Positions 19,801 through 25,700 of a stretch of 64,000 nucleotides of DNA are shown here, piece after piece; position 1 is the stretch's first letter, and every line of letters begins with the position of its first letter. The notes under the pieces are model-generated. The model was not told where the DNA came from. It worked only from the letters and a program-made list of their open reading frames with translations, and ran no database searches. The position numbers and the translations under genes are program-made. Location of the stretch: NCBI GenBank assembly GCA_019419865.1, contig JAHZIG010000010.1, positions 23,213 through 87,212 on the forward strand, in the 5' to 3' direction. This stretch comes from Clostridiales bacterium. Lineage in GTDB: Bacteria; Bacillota; Clostridia; Monoglobales; Monoglobaceae.

Positions 19801-20117
19801 TATATCTTAGATCGAACAGAACTACGAATATAAATAATGTAAGCGGTAATGAATATGTATTGCCTACGTGTTCGTTCGAAGTAGCTGATTTGGTTGCCGG
19901 TACAGATTGCTATGTATACCAGAATAATATACGCGCGATCAATACCACCGGTGAGACGGACGTTTATCATAAGGCTATATTAAGCACGTCTGAAGACAGA
20001 GATACAATGATAGATGGATGGACGACGTCAGGAGCTAATCAGGATAGCGTTCAGGATTCAGAGGAACAGCAGCCCATAATGCGTATACAACGCGTTGAGA
20101 TGACTGTTGCTGCGTAA
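10899..20117 (+). CDS. Giant SLH-domain surface protein with multiple beta modules and Pro-Thr linkers
   Basis: A 3072-aa secreted protein. Residues 1-29 are a signal peptide (hydrophobic core ILAIAMVLSTLSVVTV, AlaXAla-type end). Three SLH domains follow at about 30-75, 87-136 and 148-200 (GHWAEAAID, SDWFADAVLKL and ISDWAAESIGAM, with FRPDDSITRAE and FRPQDTITRAE). SLH triplets bind pyruvylated secondary wall polymer, so the N-terminus should hold the protein on the cell wall. Beyond a Gly/Pro/Thr linker come InlB-type B-repeats, two copies of a beta-sandwich sharing RTIRLWDNT/RTMRLWDNT, other carbohydrate-binding-like domains, two Ig-like repeats with TPTNDD/VPTNDD, and three beta-helix-like blocks. 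These are separated by TAEPTAEPTAEP linkers. No catalytic domain and no LPXTG motif were found. Function may be S-layer structure or glycan adhesion; binding specificity is unknown. Confidence 0.85.
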   Translation: MSKTRRALSAILAIAMVLSTLSVVTVSAAAFDDTTGHWAEAAIDTWSDRGVIQGYGDGTFRPDDSITRAEVATVLNNVLSYTTVSSNTFSDVASSDWFADAVLKLNAAGVLNGNGDGTMTPNSNMTREEATTAIARAFGVTAFDTSITQYSDYAQISDWAAESIGAMTANGYVQGDANGFRPQDTITRAEIVTIIDNIVKLYITEPGTVDAQYVSGIVVVKSNGDLTINGIIADGIVISESASGTVTVSGSQISGKIVNLSPNVNLVTSGTNVVEDVNTTPDDDTSSLITSWGGGGTGGSRRTPAPTATLRPGQATPTAVPGQPTATADNMAEVNFDYNNGSGVIVSDSIETGGYPTVPTEEPAREGFTFVGWSTDRYAAADEVLDLSTYVITGDTTFYAIFTPDEGTVAIVTRPEVSAPEGVDVTADADTAYAVPGEEVTYNTETSDGSIVSGADVVIITPEGEDDITIEDVTVDPETGDITFTIPENVPEGSTIEITITDVTAPPSPAPTQEPAEPTTPAGEPTAEPTAPAGEPTAPAGEATAEPTAPVEPDTYTLTLDKTGTEADAATFEVVDEVPGQATEAPAEPTEAPAEPTTPATSANSVYYPTSSTSFGNDEVIFDDDNLTVTAVWAASAAESQYSVDGFGEGYQFIFRMGGTSNITAHVDSVTSAGGQIPQNSDNQTTLLVNAKANGTLTTYVGVAAGDRTIRLWDNTIDSEQADTETVPEGGGAVTSEFNIVEGHQYILYTRGVTGQFLGFEFAPSAAAAAELAEDYTGYEGGETVYLHADPAIDAANITSSVEGVTVTAIDGAEGYYSFTMPESDLTLTALFGEAVPEPTAEPTAEPTAPAGEATAEPTAPVEPDTYTLTLDKTGTDAPTATFEVVDSVPGMEPTAEPTAEPTAEPEPKVAGTTYKIGDITTGDVQSYPSDATFSANENYAGLADTLFGAADTLLTEYPQYSSVVEETLTFDLAAGDYTIYLLQREYDGRGWSVSVNGGAAINTYENQTRIGSMTWMGTEGESSINVGVAQGAFTVAESGQVTISLTQNRGSYLTALKVVANDAAAAELAEDYTGYEGGETVYLHAVPAIDVANITSSVEGVTITAIDGTEGYYSFTMPESDLTLTALFGEAVPEPTAEPTAEPTAEPTAEPSATPVTEATVRTLDELQTALANEDIETITVAEDITSDATIAISRTNPVTIKGADAEKTITVTPQATGVSDKDGIVVTKGLVTFENVNITISDKTDGWDGQYVVQAYDNSAVDPGDSTTTTPQTVVYFDGVTLSGGDAGLLVNGALVNVVADSILDVSGNEFGGIEVSKGANVTRTSALTVDGNIQNTSEAAGLPTIWIDGYAEDFASSSASLTGNLPQYTDTLTTDPDGKDQLQYFINEANLPSTEPTTYTASIGEVTGGTVQIVASSVSGSNATYNAPSAGTAIPAGTYIIDNDYVDILTTNTVTVAQTVDGAYTPATYPNSIPFRGNATISAHLDDVVNGNNRADNTNIVIRPTVSGTFIGTVGLNYGNRTMRLWDNTTNAEVASYSTGSETSDKGVYTLTHTLEANHEYLFYVAGTSASLMGVQYNVAESEQLVSTLENLNEGDTVTLKAVPTTDGHEVEFSTTPDNIQITPVHERENYYTFEMPANAVTINASFADPASEATAEPSAEPTADPTAPPTQEPTSEPTLEPSAEPSAEPTAPATAEPIESTDWTNNSADTTGKTVTVVEDAENGDYYALTYADATTGDGFSYDLAAAMENRPADISTLTDGTITVEFDMNIPTANSDYFIDLSGSTAIASWHGGGDNIFARLAGNSGWGTVRYVGGSAATTNSGYSGANQVTGEGNWVHVVFEIDMADQENVAISYNGDRQEIAGFANTVANALYLNIQPSTNGGVTVNIKNISATYESAQQPADPTATPAPTATAIPIGSISITGGDAPVIGTTLTASMAEGTTASFAWYRASAGDIEDVTAQGSGATQIQGADSPGYVPTNDDVGSYLYVVATAGTGYTGTAQALTSATVNGLSIGDGLNVDADDIVAAGGNHQGGGNDAEVATRSLGNFQNVDDKIRAFYPDAVDGEPIGEVKYINGIDNDSNSPQWVGYVDITVNAAEAGNYTVYVIGHTNPSTGRQVAVTNMTTSGEETTLGTITQYGTTNTALMLYEGAVELAQGNNLLKVQAPTGASGPNFIGLYVEKVADTPTTTALNSVSISNGTAPTVGTELTTTIDPTGATASYQWYRATANDIQDVTAQESGATAIAEATSANYTPTNDDAGNYLYVAATGNGDYSGTVQAVTSAAVAQPVTYVASVALDGGAAQNYESFAAAVTAANGATESAVITLLGDAEITEQASFTKDVTIKAAEEGIVLSTNIIASSTPSILVASGASANVTLDGTDNTFTFAGNPESTYASTPIEASGGTITLRNITVKDIATNDRSAVCAKQNGALVIDGVTFENCTSQHASNACVIFNGRTLVLNGDITFTDCQATNVYTENNDVTADGGSSAAITICRKDAAAINDFIKNAEGGSLAAADFALVDSTGAVLNDYILQLNGSGNLDIIEAPQNVATVTIDTADSGSAQQSFTNFDDALAYARTAKSAATIELLDDVTINDRLAGENSKSITITANTPVTITSNVSGKVAFLAGGNTGEGVSSTLTFDGTADKNITFEGYNGTINSNLFEASSRGTLNLVNVKVTKFASSHNQGVASAKTSGKIRFENVDFDGITLTNADRRNVISAGSAIELAGNNTFTNISVGADQEGYYDIYVDTNSNIQAYNLTNTTPINLYYNATGEKSDIIRNSSGDEANLAEKFNLLTDGYVFAVDSGNGNLDVVVATPKIAGSITITGQSLNTGNKVDSYKLTANDLTVTLTPTAGGDPITATVTGNETDGTLAYTANVANNTVYTVSVSQDLTGINPAYGVNEYIVEEGSVTSAETGADTVTKDITAVKTYTMQYTVRLSQDAIDALNSAGIDILYLRSNRTTNINNVSGNEYVLPTCSFEVADLVAGTDCYVYQNNIRAINTTGETDVYHKAILSTSEDRDTMIDGWTTSGANQDSVQDSEEQQPIMRIQRVEMTVAA
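12412..12700 (+). repeat. Pro-Thr-Glu-Ala linker repeats in the SLH gene (first block)
   Basis: The coding DNA is a run of degenerate 9-18 base repeats specifying EPTAPAGEPTAEPT and TEAPAEPTEAPAEPT. Similar blocks lie at 13400-13490, 13570-13620, 14300-14365 and 15860-16010. Codons vary between copies, which limits slippage, but the blocks are likely places for length variation between strains and for O-glycosylation. Confidence 0.75.
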
Positions 20118-20170
20118 AGCCTAACGCTTATAAATTTCAAACATACGGCATAAAATGTAAACCCATATAC

Positions 20171-20204
20171 AGGGCGTCCGCGGGAAACCGCGGCGCCCTT
20201 TTTT
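20171..20204 (+). terminator. Strong terminator after the 3072-aa SLH gene
   Basis: GGGCGTCCGCGG, a GAAA tetraloop, then CCGCGGCGCCC and six T residues form a very stable hairpin with one unpaired T. Confidence 0.9.
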
Positions 20205-20297
20205 ATTCCCCGGCGTGGGCGCGCCAAAGACCGCGTCAGGACTTTAGCTGTATATACGCGGCGCTTACAAATATTAATAAAATTTCCCAAAAACCTC

Positions 20298-20344
20298 TTG
20301 ACATATAATTCTAAACGCTACGCGTTTAAAATATATAATTCTAA
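20298..20344 (+). promoter_or_regulatory. Promoter region of the peptidase cassette with a palindromic operator
   Basis: TTGACA lies at 20298-20303. It is followed by two copies of ATATAATTCTAA at 20303-20314 and 20333-20344, exactly 30 bases apart, and between them the perfect inverted repeat TAAACGC-TAC-GCGTTTA at 20312-20328. No good -10 sits 17 bases from the TTGACA; TATAAT occurs inside each repeat. The layout suggests a regulated promoter with a repressor or activator site, but the exact start point is unclear. Confidence 0.5.
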
Positions 20345-20402
20345 CTGTGTTATAGTATATACATAACATCCGGATGCAAAAAAATTGTCAGGAGGTAAAA
20401 TC

Positions 20403-21455
20403 ATGAATACGCAGAAAAACGACATAAACGAGGAGCTTGAGCGAGGCTTTACAGACGTTTTGGCGGAGAAGCTGCCAAAGGCGCTCCCGACTATTGTGGA
20501 CGCGTCCTTCGAGCCGGTGATCTATCCCGCCGGTTTCAACTACGGATTGACTTATGGCGCTAACGCTTATTATAACCCCGCTTCGCTCTCGACCCTGAAC
20601 TCAACGCTTGAATTTGATCCGAGCGGCGAGGCCGGCATCAGCAATCAAAAACTTTCGGATTTGTATATATCCGTTTTGCAAAATTCAGTGTACGCGTTTT
20701 CAAACGCTACGCAGAAACAGCTTAGCGAACTCGACAACGAGGCCGAGAGCCAGATAGCGTCGGTACTCAGAGCGTTTGAAAATTCTAACTTTAAATACAG
20801 CGACCCTCTGCCGCCCGGCGGCAAGATAGCCGACGTCTTTAACCAGCTCACCGCCCTGTACGGACCGATAACTGAGAACTGCGACAACCTGCCGATAACG
20901 CTGAGCTCGCTCAGAGACGCGATCTCGACCTATATCGAGGCGTCGGGTCAAGCGTACAACCTTCACTCTCGCGCCGCGCAGGCGACCGCCGCTCTTAAGG
21001 CCGCGATCCAAAACGCTAAGACGCCAAGCTCGAAAAACGGCGGCATGCAGACCGGCGACGACGCGTATTACGTAGGCTTCGATAAGCTGCCGTCCGCGAA
21101 TCAGCTTATCGGATCTCTAAAGACTGACTCTAACGCTTTTACCATAAGTATCTCCGGCGATTCTTTCTCGGAAGAGGAGTGCGACGTATACGTCGAGTCC
21201 AAAGCCAAGATACCTATCCCGATAGGTTGTCTGCTCGAGATACAGGTCGAACATTCTTCGGTCGTAAACATCAGCGACTACACGTCGTCGGAAACGTCTT
21301 TCTCCATGAAGATATCCTACCCGGGCGTGACCGCCCTGAGCGTCCTGCCGCTGAGCCTTTCAAGCGATAACAAGACCGGCCGGTACTCGGTCAATATCCT
21401 CGAAGAAATTAAAAACAAGACCGGCGACCCAAACGCCGACGGATATAAACTTTAG
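20403..21455 (+). CDS. Unrecognised protein, N-terminal part before an in-frame amber codon
   Basis: 350 codons from an ATG with a strong AGGAGGT site to TAG at 21453-21455. I do not recognise the family. The first third is mixed helix (NEELERGFTDVLAEKLPKAL), the middle has long Ala/Ser helices (residues 90-215), and from about residue 235 the sequence turns beta-rich (AFTISISGDSF, EIQVEHSSVVNI). There is no signal peptide or membrane segment, so the product should be cytoplasmic unless exported by a special route. Reading continues in the same frame after the TAG for 114 codons with the same composition and no new start near the stop. The intact gene would encode about 465 aa. The peptidase gene follows 36 bases after the final stop. 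Confidence 0.65.
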   Translation: MNTQKNDINEELERGFTDVLAEKLPKALPTIVDASFEPVIYPAGFNYGLTYGANAYYNPASLSTLNSTLEFDPSGEAGISNQKLSDLYISVLQNSVYAFSNATQKQLSELDNEAESQIASVLRAFENSNFKYSDPLPPGGKIADVFNQLTALYGPITENCDNLPITLSSLRDAISTYIEASGQAYNLHSRAAQATAALKAAIQNAKTPSSKNGGMQTGDDAYYVGFDKLPSANQLIGSLKTDSNAFTISISGDSFSEEECDVYVESKAKIPIPIGCLLEIQVEHSSVVNISDYTSSETSFSMKISYPGVTALSVLPLSLSSDNKTGRYSVNILEEIKNKTGDPNADGYKL

Positions 21456-21800
21456 GGCGGCGAGTTCTCGACGGGCGAACTCTTCGGTAAGACCGGCAGG
21501 CTTAACTACTTTAAGACGCTTATTGTCAGCCGGACTCCGAGCGTGGAAGTAACGTTTAATAAAATAGACGTATCCGAGTTTACCAAATACGTCCATACCG
21601 ACAATAACGTCAAGATCAAGCTGTTCGACTTCATCCCTCTCGGCGACGTAGACCACAGCTATACCCTAAACGACGTCGATTTTAGCGGGAGCGAACAGTC
21701 CGTGACCATGAAGTTCGGCTCGCCTGAGATAAGCGGCTCTATCCCGCTCGAACAGCAGGTAGCTTATGTTCTCGGCGGATCGCCGGAATATGTGGATTGA
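21456..21800 (+). pseudogene. C-terminal continuation of the interrupted gene
   Basis: These 114 codons continue the frame of the preceding gene directly after its TAG, beginning GGEFSTGELFGKTGRLNYF and ending GGSPEYVD before TGA. The composition is beta-rich like the end of the upstream part. The first ATG (21639 or later) has no ribosome binding site, so separate translation is unlikely. Options are a nonsense mutation, a sequencing error, or UAG readthrough giving a low level of a C-terminally extended protein. Confidence 0.6.
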
Positions 21801-21835
21801 GGTTTGTCTAAAGCCTGATTAAGGAGGTAAAGAGA

Positions 21836-22339
21836 ATGAAAGAGATAGCCGGTTTCGTATACGACCGAATGCAGCGGGACAACGACTGCTGGGTGAGCGC
21901 CGCCATAATGATATATAATTGTATGAGAAGCGATAAGATTGACAGGACGAATCGGATCATACAAGACGACCCCAACTTCAGAAACGGCCAAATGGGTTCG
22001 GCGTCCGATCTTTTATGGAAGCTCGGAATAAAAAATTACGTATACACCACAGCGCGGTTCCCGACGAGGGAGCAGATAGGCAAATATATCGACAAAAATA
22101 AACCGCTTCTGTGCTGCGTCGGCGCCGATTATCCGGGCAGAAAACCGGATATAAATTATCAGGGCGGACATTGGGTCGTGATATACGGTTACGAGGTAAG
22201 CGGGGGAACGCTGAGCCAAAGAGTTGTGAATCAGGTAAGAGTAGCCGACCCCGACCCGAACGTCGGCTGCGTAACGGTAGCCTACGACGAGGCGGTGTAC
22301 GGAACGAACTACTGGGAAAACACGTCGTATATGTCGTGA
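21836..22339 (+). CDS. Papain/C39-like cysteine peptidase
   Basis: A 167-aa protein with a papain-fold catalytic set: Gln13 (oxyanion hole) and Cys18 in MQRDNDCWVSAA, His112 in GGHWVVIYGY, and Asp138 in VRVADPDP. The spacing and motifs fit C39-like or AvrRpt2-like papain-fold peptidases. It has no signal peptide, membrane segment or ABC transporter partner, so it is probably a cytoplasmic or specially exported enzyme rather than a bacteriocin-leader peptidase. The start follows TAAGGAGGT. It is the second gene of a two-gene unit with the interrupted unknown gene. A peptidase-substrate, toxin-immunity or processing relation is possible but not shown by the sequence. Confidence 0.75.
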   Translation: MKEIAGFVYDRMQRDNDCWVSAAIMIYNCMRSDKIDRTNRIIQDDPNFRNGQMGSASDLLWKLGIKNYVYTTARFPTREQIGKYIDKNKPLLCCVGADYPGRKPDINYQGGHWVVIYGYEVSGGTLSQRVVNQVRVADPDPNVGCVTVAYDEAVYGTNYWENTSYMS

Positions 22340-22351
22340 CGGATCCACTAT

Positions 22352-22370
22352 ACTTTAAATTATTTAAAGT
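22352..22370. repeat. 19-base perfect AT-rich palindrome
   Basis: ACTTTAAAT-T-ATTTAAAGT lies 12 bases after the peptidase stop codon. It may be an operator or a weak hairpin; there is no T run behind it. Confidence 0.5.
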
Positions 22371-22482
22371 TATGAGAATAGGGGGGCGTTATTACGGCTA
22401 AGATCATATTCCCGCAGTAAAACCGATCTTCGTTTAAGCGTTTATTAAATGGATTAAAAATATACGAATTTATCACGCCTGA

Positions 22483-22507
22483 GGAGACGCGTCCCGCGTC
22501 TCCTTTT
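22483..22507 (+). terminator. Terminator of the peptidase cassette
   Basis: GGAGACGCG, loop TCC, CGCGTCTCC and TTTT form a perfect 9-bp stem. Together with the terminator at 20171 it isolates the cassette as its own transcription unit. Confidence 0.8.
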
Positions 22508-22592
22508 CATTAGTATCCGTCGCGAAGTCCTACTTTCCGGCTTCAAATCAAATTTATGCAATAAATTTATTTTAAAATCCCCAAGTCCTCTC

Positions 22593-22621
22593 TTGACTAA
22601 AATGCACGAAAGCGCTATAAT
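22593..22621 (+). promoter_or_regulatory. Promoter of the 1842-aa SLH protein
   Basis: TTGACT and TATAAT are separated by exactly 17 bases. The leader is about 100 bases long and ends in a TAAGGAGGT ribosome binding site. Confidence 0.8.
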
Positions 22622-22728
22622 TTACTATGTCTGAATATATGCAAAATATCTATATTGCACATTATTTCACAGCTTATACACAGAAAAAATAAAAAACACA
22701 CATATATATTTAAGGAGGTAGTCAAACT

Positions 22729-25700
22729 ATGACTAAGAGAAGACGTCTTTTGGCTTCCGTTATAGCCGTCTGCATGATCCTGACGATGGTTCCGATGAGC
22801 TTCGCGGCCTTTGGGGCGACGTACGGCGACACAAGCGGACACTGGGCGGAAAGCGCGATAGACAAGTGGAGCGAGACTGGCGTTATACAGGGGTACGACG
22901 GGTATTTCCGTCCCGACGACAATATAACCCGCGCCGAGGCGGCTACGGTTCTCAATAACGTACTGTCTTACACAGAGACAAGTTCTAACACGTTCAGCGA
23001 CGTAAACTCGTCGGATTGGTACGCGGACGCGGTTCTTAAGCTGAACGCGGCGGGCGTATTAAACGGTAACGGCGACGGTACCATGGCGCCGAACGCCAAC
23101 ATGACCCGCGAGGAAGCGGCGACCGCGATAGCGAGAGCGTTCAGCGTTACGTCCTCGCAGTCGGCTATAACCCAATACGGCGACTACGCTCAGATATCCG
23201 ATTGGGCGAGTACTTTTGTCGGCGCTATGACCGGCGAGAGCTATATCCAGGGCGATAACGGTATGTTCAGACCTCAGGATAATATCACCCGCGCGGAGCT
23301 TATTACTATAATCGATAATATAGTAAAGCTGTATGTTACATCTCCGACACAGATAAACGACCAATATGTGCCCGGTATAGTTGTGATCAAGTGCGGCGGC
23401 GTTACGGGCAACGGTTTGGTGGCTAAGGGAGTAGTGGTATCCCCATCGGCGAGCGGAACCATCCAGTTCACCGGTTGTCAGTTCTACGGCAACGTTGTTA
23501 ACATGTCGCCTGACGTAGAACTCTCGAGCAACAGCGGTACGATAATCGACCCGTATTCGAATACCGACTCAACTTCGTCGAGCGGAATATTATTCGGCGG
23601 CGGCAGCTGGGGCGGCGGTTCGACGGGCGGAGGTTCGACGGGCGGCGGTTCTACAGGCGGCGGTTCTACAGGCGGTAATCCTACGCCTACCCCGACGGCG
23701 GAGACCGACTACACTGTTACGATAGACTTCGCTAACGGCGACGCGGCGGTCACGGCTACGTACGAATCCGGCGCGGTAATCGAAGAACCCGCCGAGCCGA
23801 CAAGGCTTAACCACACGTTCTCCGGCTGGAATACCGAGAGAGACGGAAGCGGTACGGCGGTCAGATTCCCGTACACAGTGAGAGGCGACGCGACGATCTA
23901 CGCATGCTATACATTGAACGATGGAGTACAGTCGATAGACTCTATCTCCGGCGAAGACGTATACTACACCGCCGGCGACGATATGGTCGGCGTAACGGCG
24001 AGCGGTAACCTCGACGGAGTAACTCCGGGCGAGACGGTCACGGTCGCCCTGACGCCTGAGAATGCAGAATATGCGGTAAGCGGCGTATCCGGCGCGTATA
24101 TTAGTTATACCGACTCGTCGGGCGCGGCTCAGACGATAGCGATAGACGAGAGCGCGATCAGCTATATAGGTTCCGGCAGCGTTAATATCTCCATCCCCGC
24201 GGATATAGAGATACCGGCCGGCGCTTCCGACCTGAGCCTGGTAGTGGTACCCGAGGTGACCACGGTAGCGCCTCCGACTCCGGACGCGGATATCGAGATA
24301 GACCCCGAGACCGGAAAGGTTCTGAATATCAACAGATCCGATCTGAAATACTACGACAGATCCGGCAATCTGCAGGAGAGCCTGCCGATGGGTTATTCTA
24401 AGATATTCAACGGCGTGACAGACGACGATAGCGAGGTAAGCAGTATACGAACCCAGACCTTCCTGGTTATCGATTTGGGCAACTACTATAGAATAAATTC
24501 GGTAAAAGCATATTTCCCGAATTCGGCAAACGGCGGTAACGGAACCACGATGGTTGCGATATCCAACGACGGCACGATAAACGACCGCTTTGATATTATC
24601 CGCACAAACGGTTCAGTTCAAAGCGGTATTCCCATCATAGATATGGATACAACCTCTCAGGACGCGACTAACTACGTAGAAGTAGGACCTATCGAACCGA
24701 TCGCTGTTGAGAGCTATGAATTCAGATACATAATAATATACGACTGGTCCGCGTCGGCAAGCCTTAACGAGCTTGAGATATACGTCGATACCGACAGCAT
24801 GCCGGATCCACTTCCGACGGCGACCATAGCTCCGACTCCGGACGCGACAACAGAACCTACGGCGGCTCCGACGGCGACAAGCGGAACGGAACCCGTTCCG
24901 ACTCCGGATGCGACAACGGAACCTACGGCGGCTCCGACTCCGGGTGCGACATTGGAACCCACGGCGGCTCCGACGACAGCCCCGACGGCTACGGCCGAGG
25001 CGACAGAGCCGGACGTATGGGATACGCTCGCGGACGAGTTTACCGGCGAGGCGGACGACTACAGCATAGTATGGTATAAGTCAAACGGCGACAACGCAGG
25101 AGCAAGTTATACGCTCGAAGACGGCGTTATGACCATAACGAGCGACCCAAACGTCGATCTCAGCGCGGATGAAAACGGAGTATTGTATACGATGTCGGTA
25201 GCGATCAAGAATATCAAGCCGGATACGGAGTATCAGATAACGTTTGACGAGCAGGCCAATATAACGGAGCGCGTAAACAACGGTTTCTATCTCTACGCCG
25301 ACACGCGTTATACGGACGAAAGCACGGTAACGGCAAACGACGGGAATATGCCGGCTGTTACGGACAATTCGACCGGAATGGATCCGGCTCCGGTAAGAAA
25401 CAACGGCAGAGTAGCGTTTATACACGATCAAGTAGTAAGCGACGCGGATTGGGAGACTCAGAGCTACACATGGACCTCCGGATCCAGAGTTCTTGAGGAC
25501 GGCGAGACCCTCGTGGCTAAATTCTCATTTACTCTCAGAGGCAGCCACGGAAGCGTCAGCGTAAGAAATATAAGAATAACCGAGGCGGAGGAAGTCGAGG
25601 CTACGCCGAGCCCGGCGCCGACCAGCGGAACTGAGGTAAGCCCGAGCCCGTCGGCAACAGCGGGAACGGCAGTAAGCCCGAGCCCGGCGCCGACAGAAAA

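Noticed and set aside
21453-21455. Pyrrolysine or other recoded amino acid at the amber codon
   Set aside because: No pyl genes, suppressor tRNA or recoding structure is visible in the window; kept only as an option under readthrough.
21836-22339. Bacteriocin-processing C39 peptidase
   Set aside because: No ABC transporter domain, membrane segment or GG-leader precursor peptide is nearby.
23600-23690. GGC/TCG repeat block in the second SLH gene as a separate repeat element
   Set aside because: It is an in-frame Gly-Gly-Gly-Ser-Thr linker of the protein.
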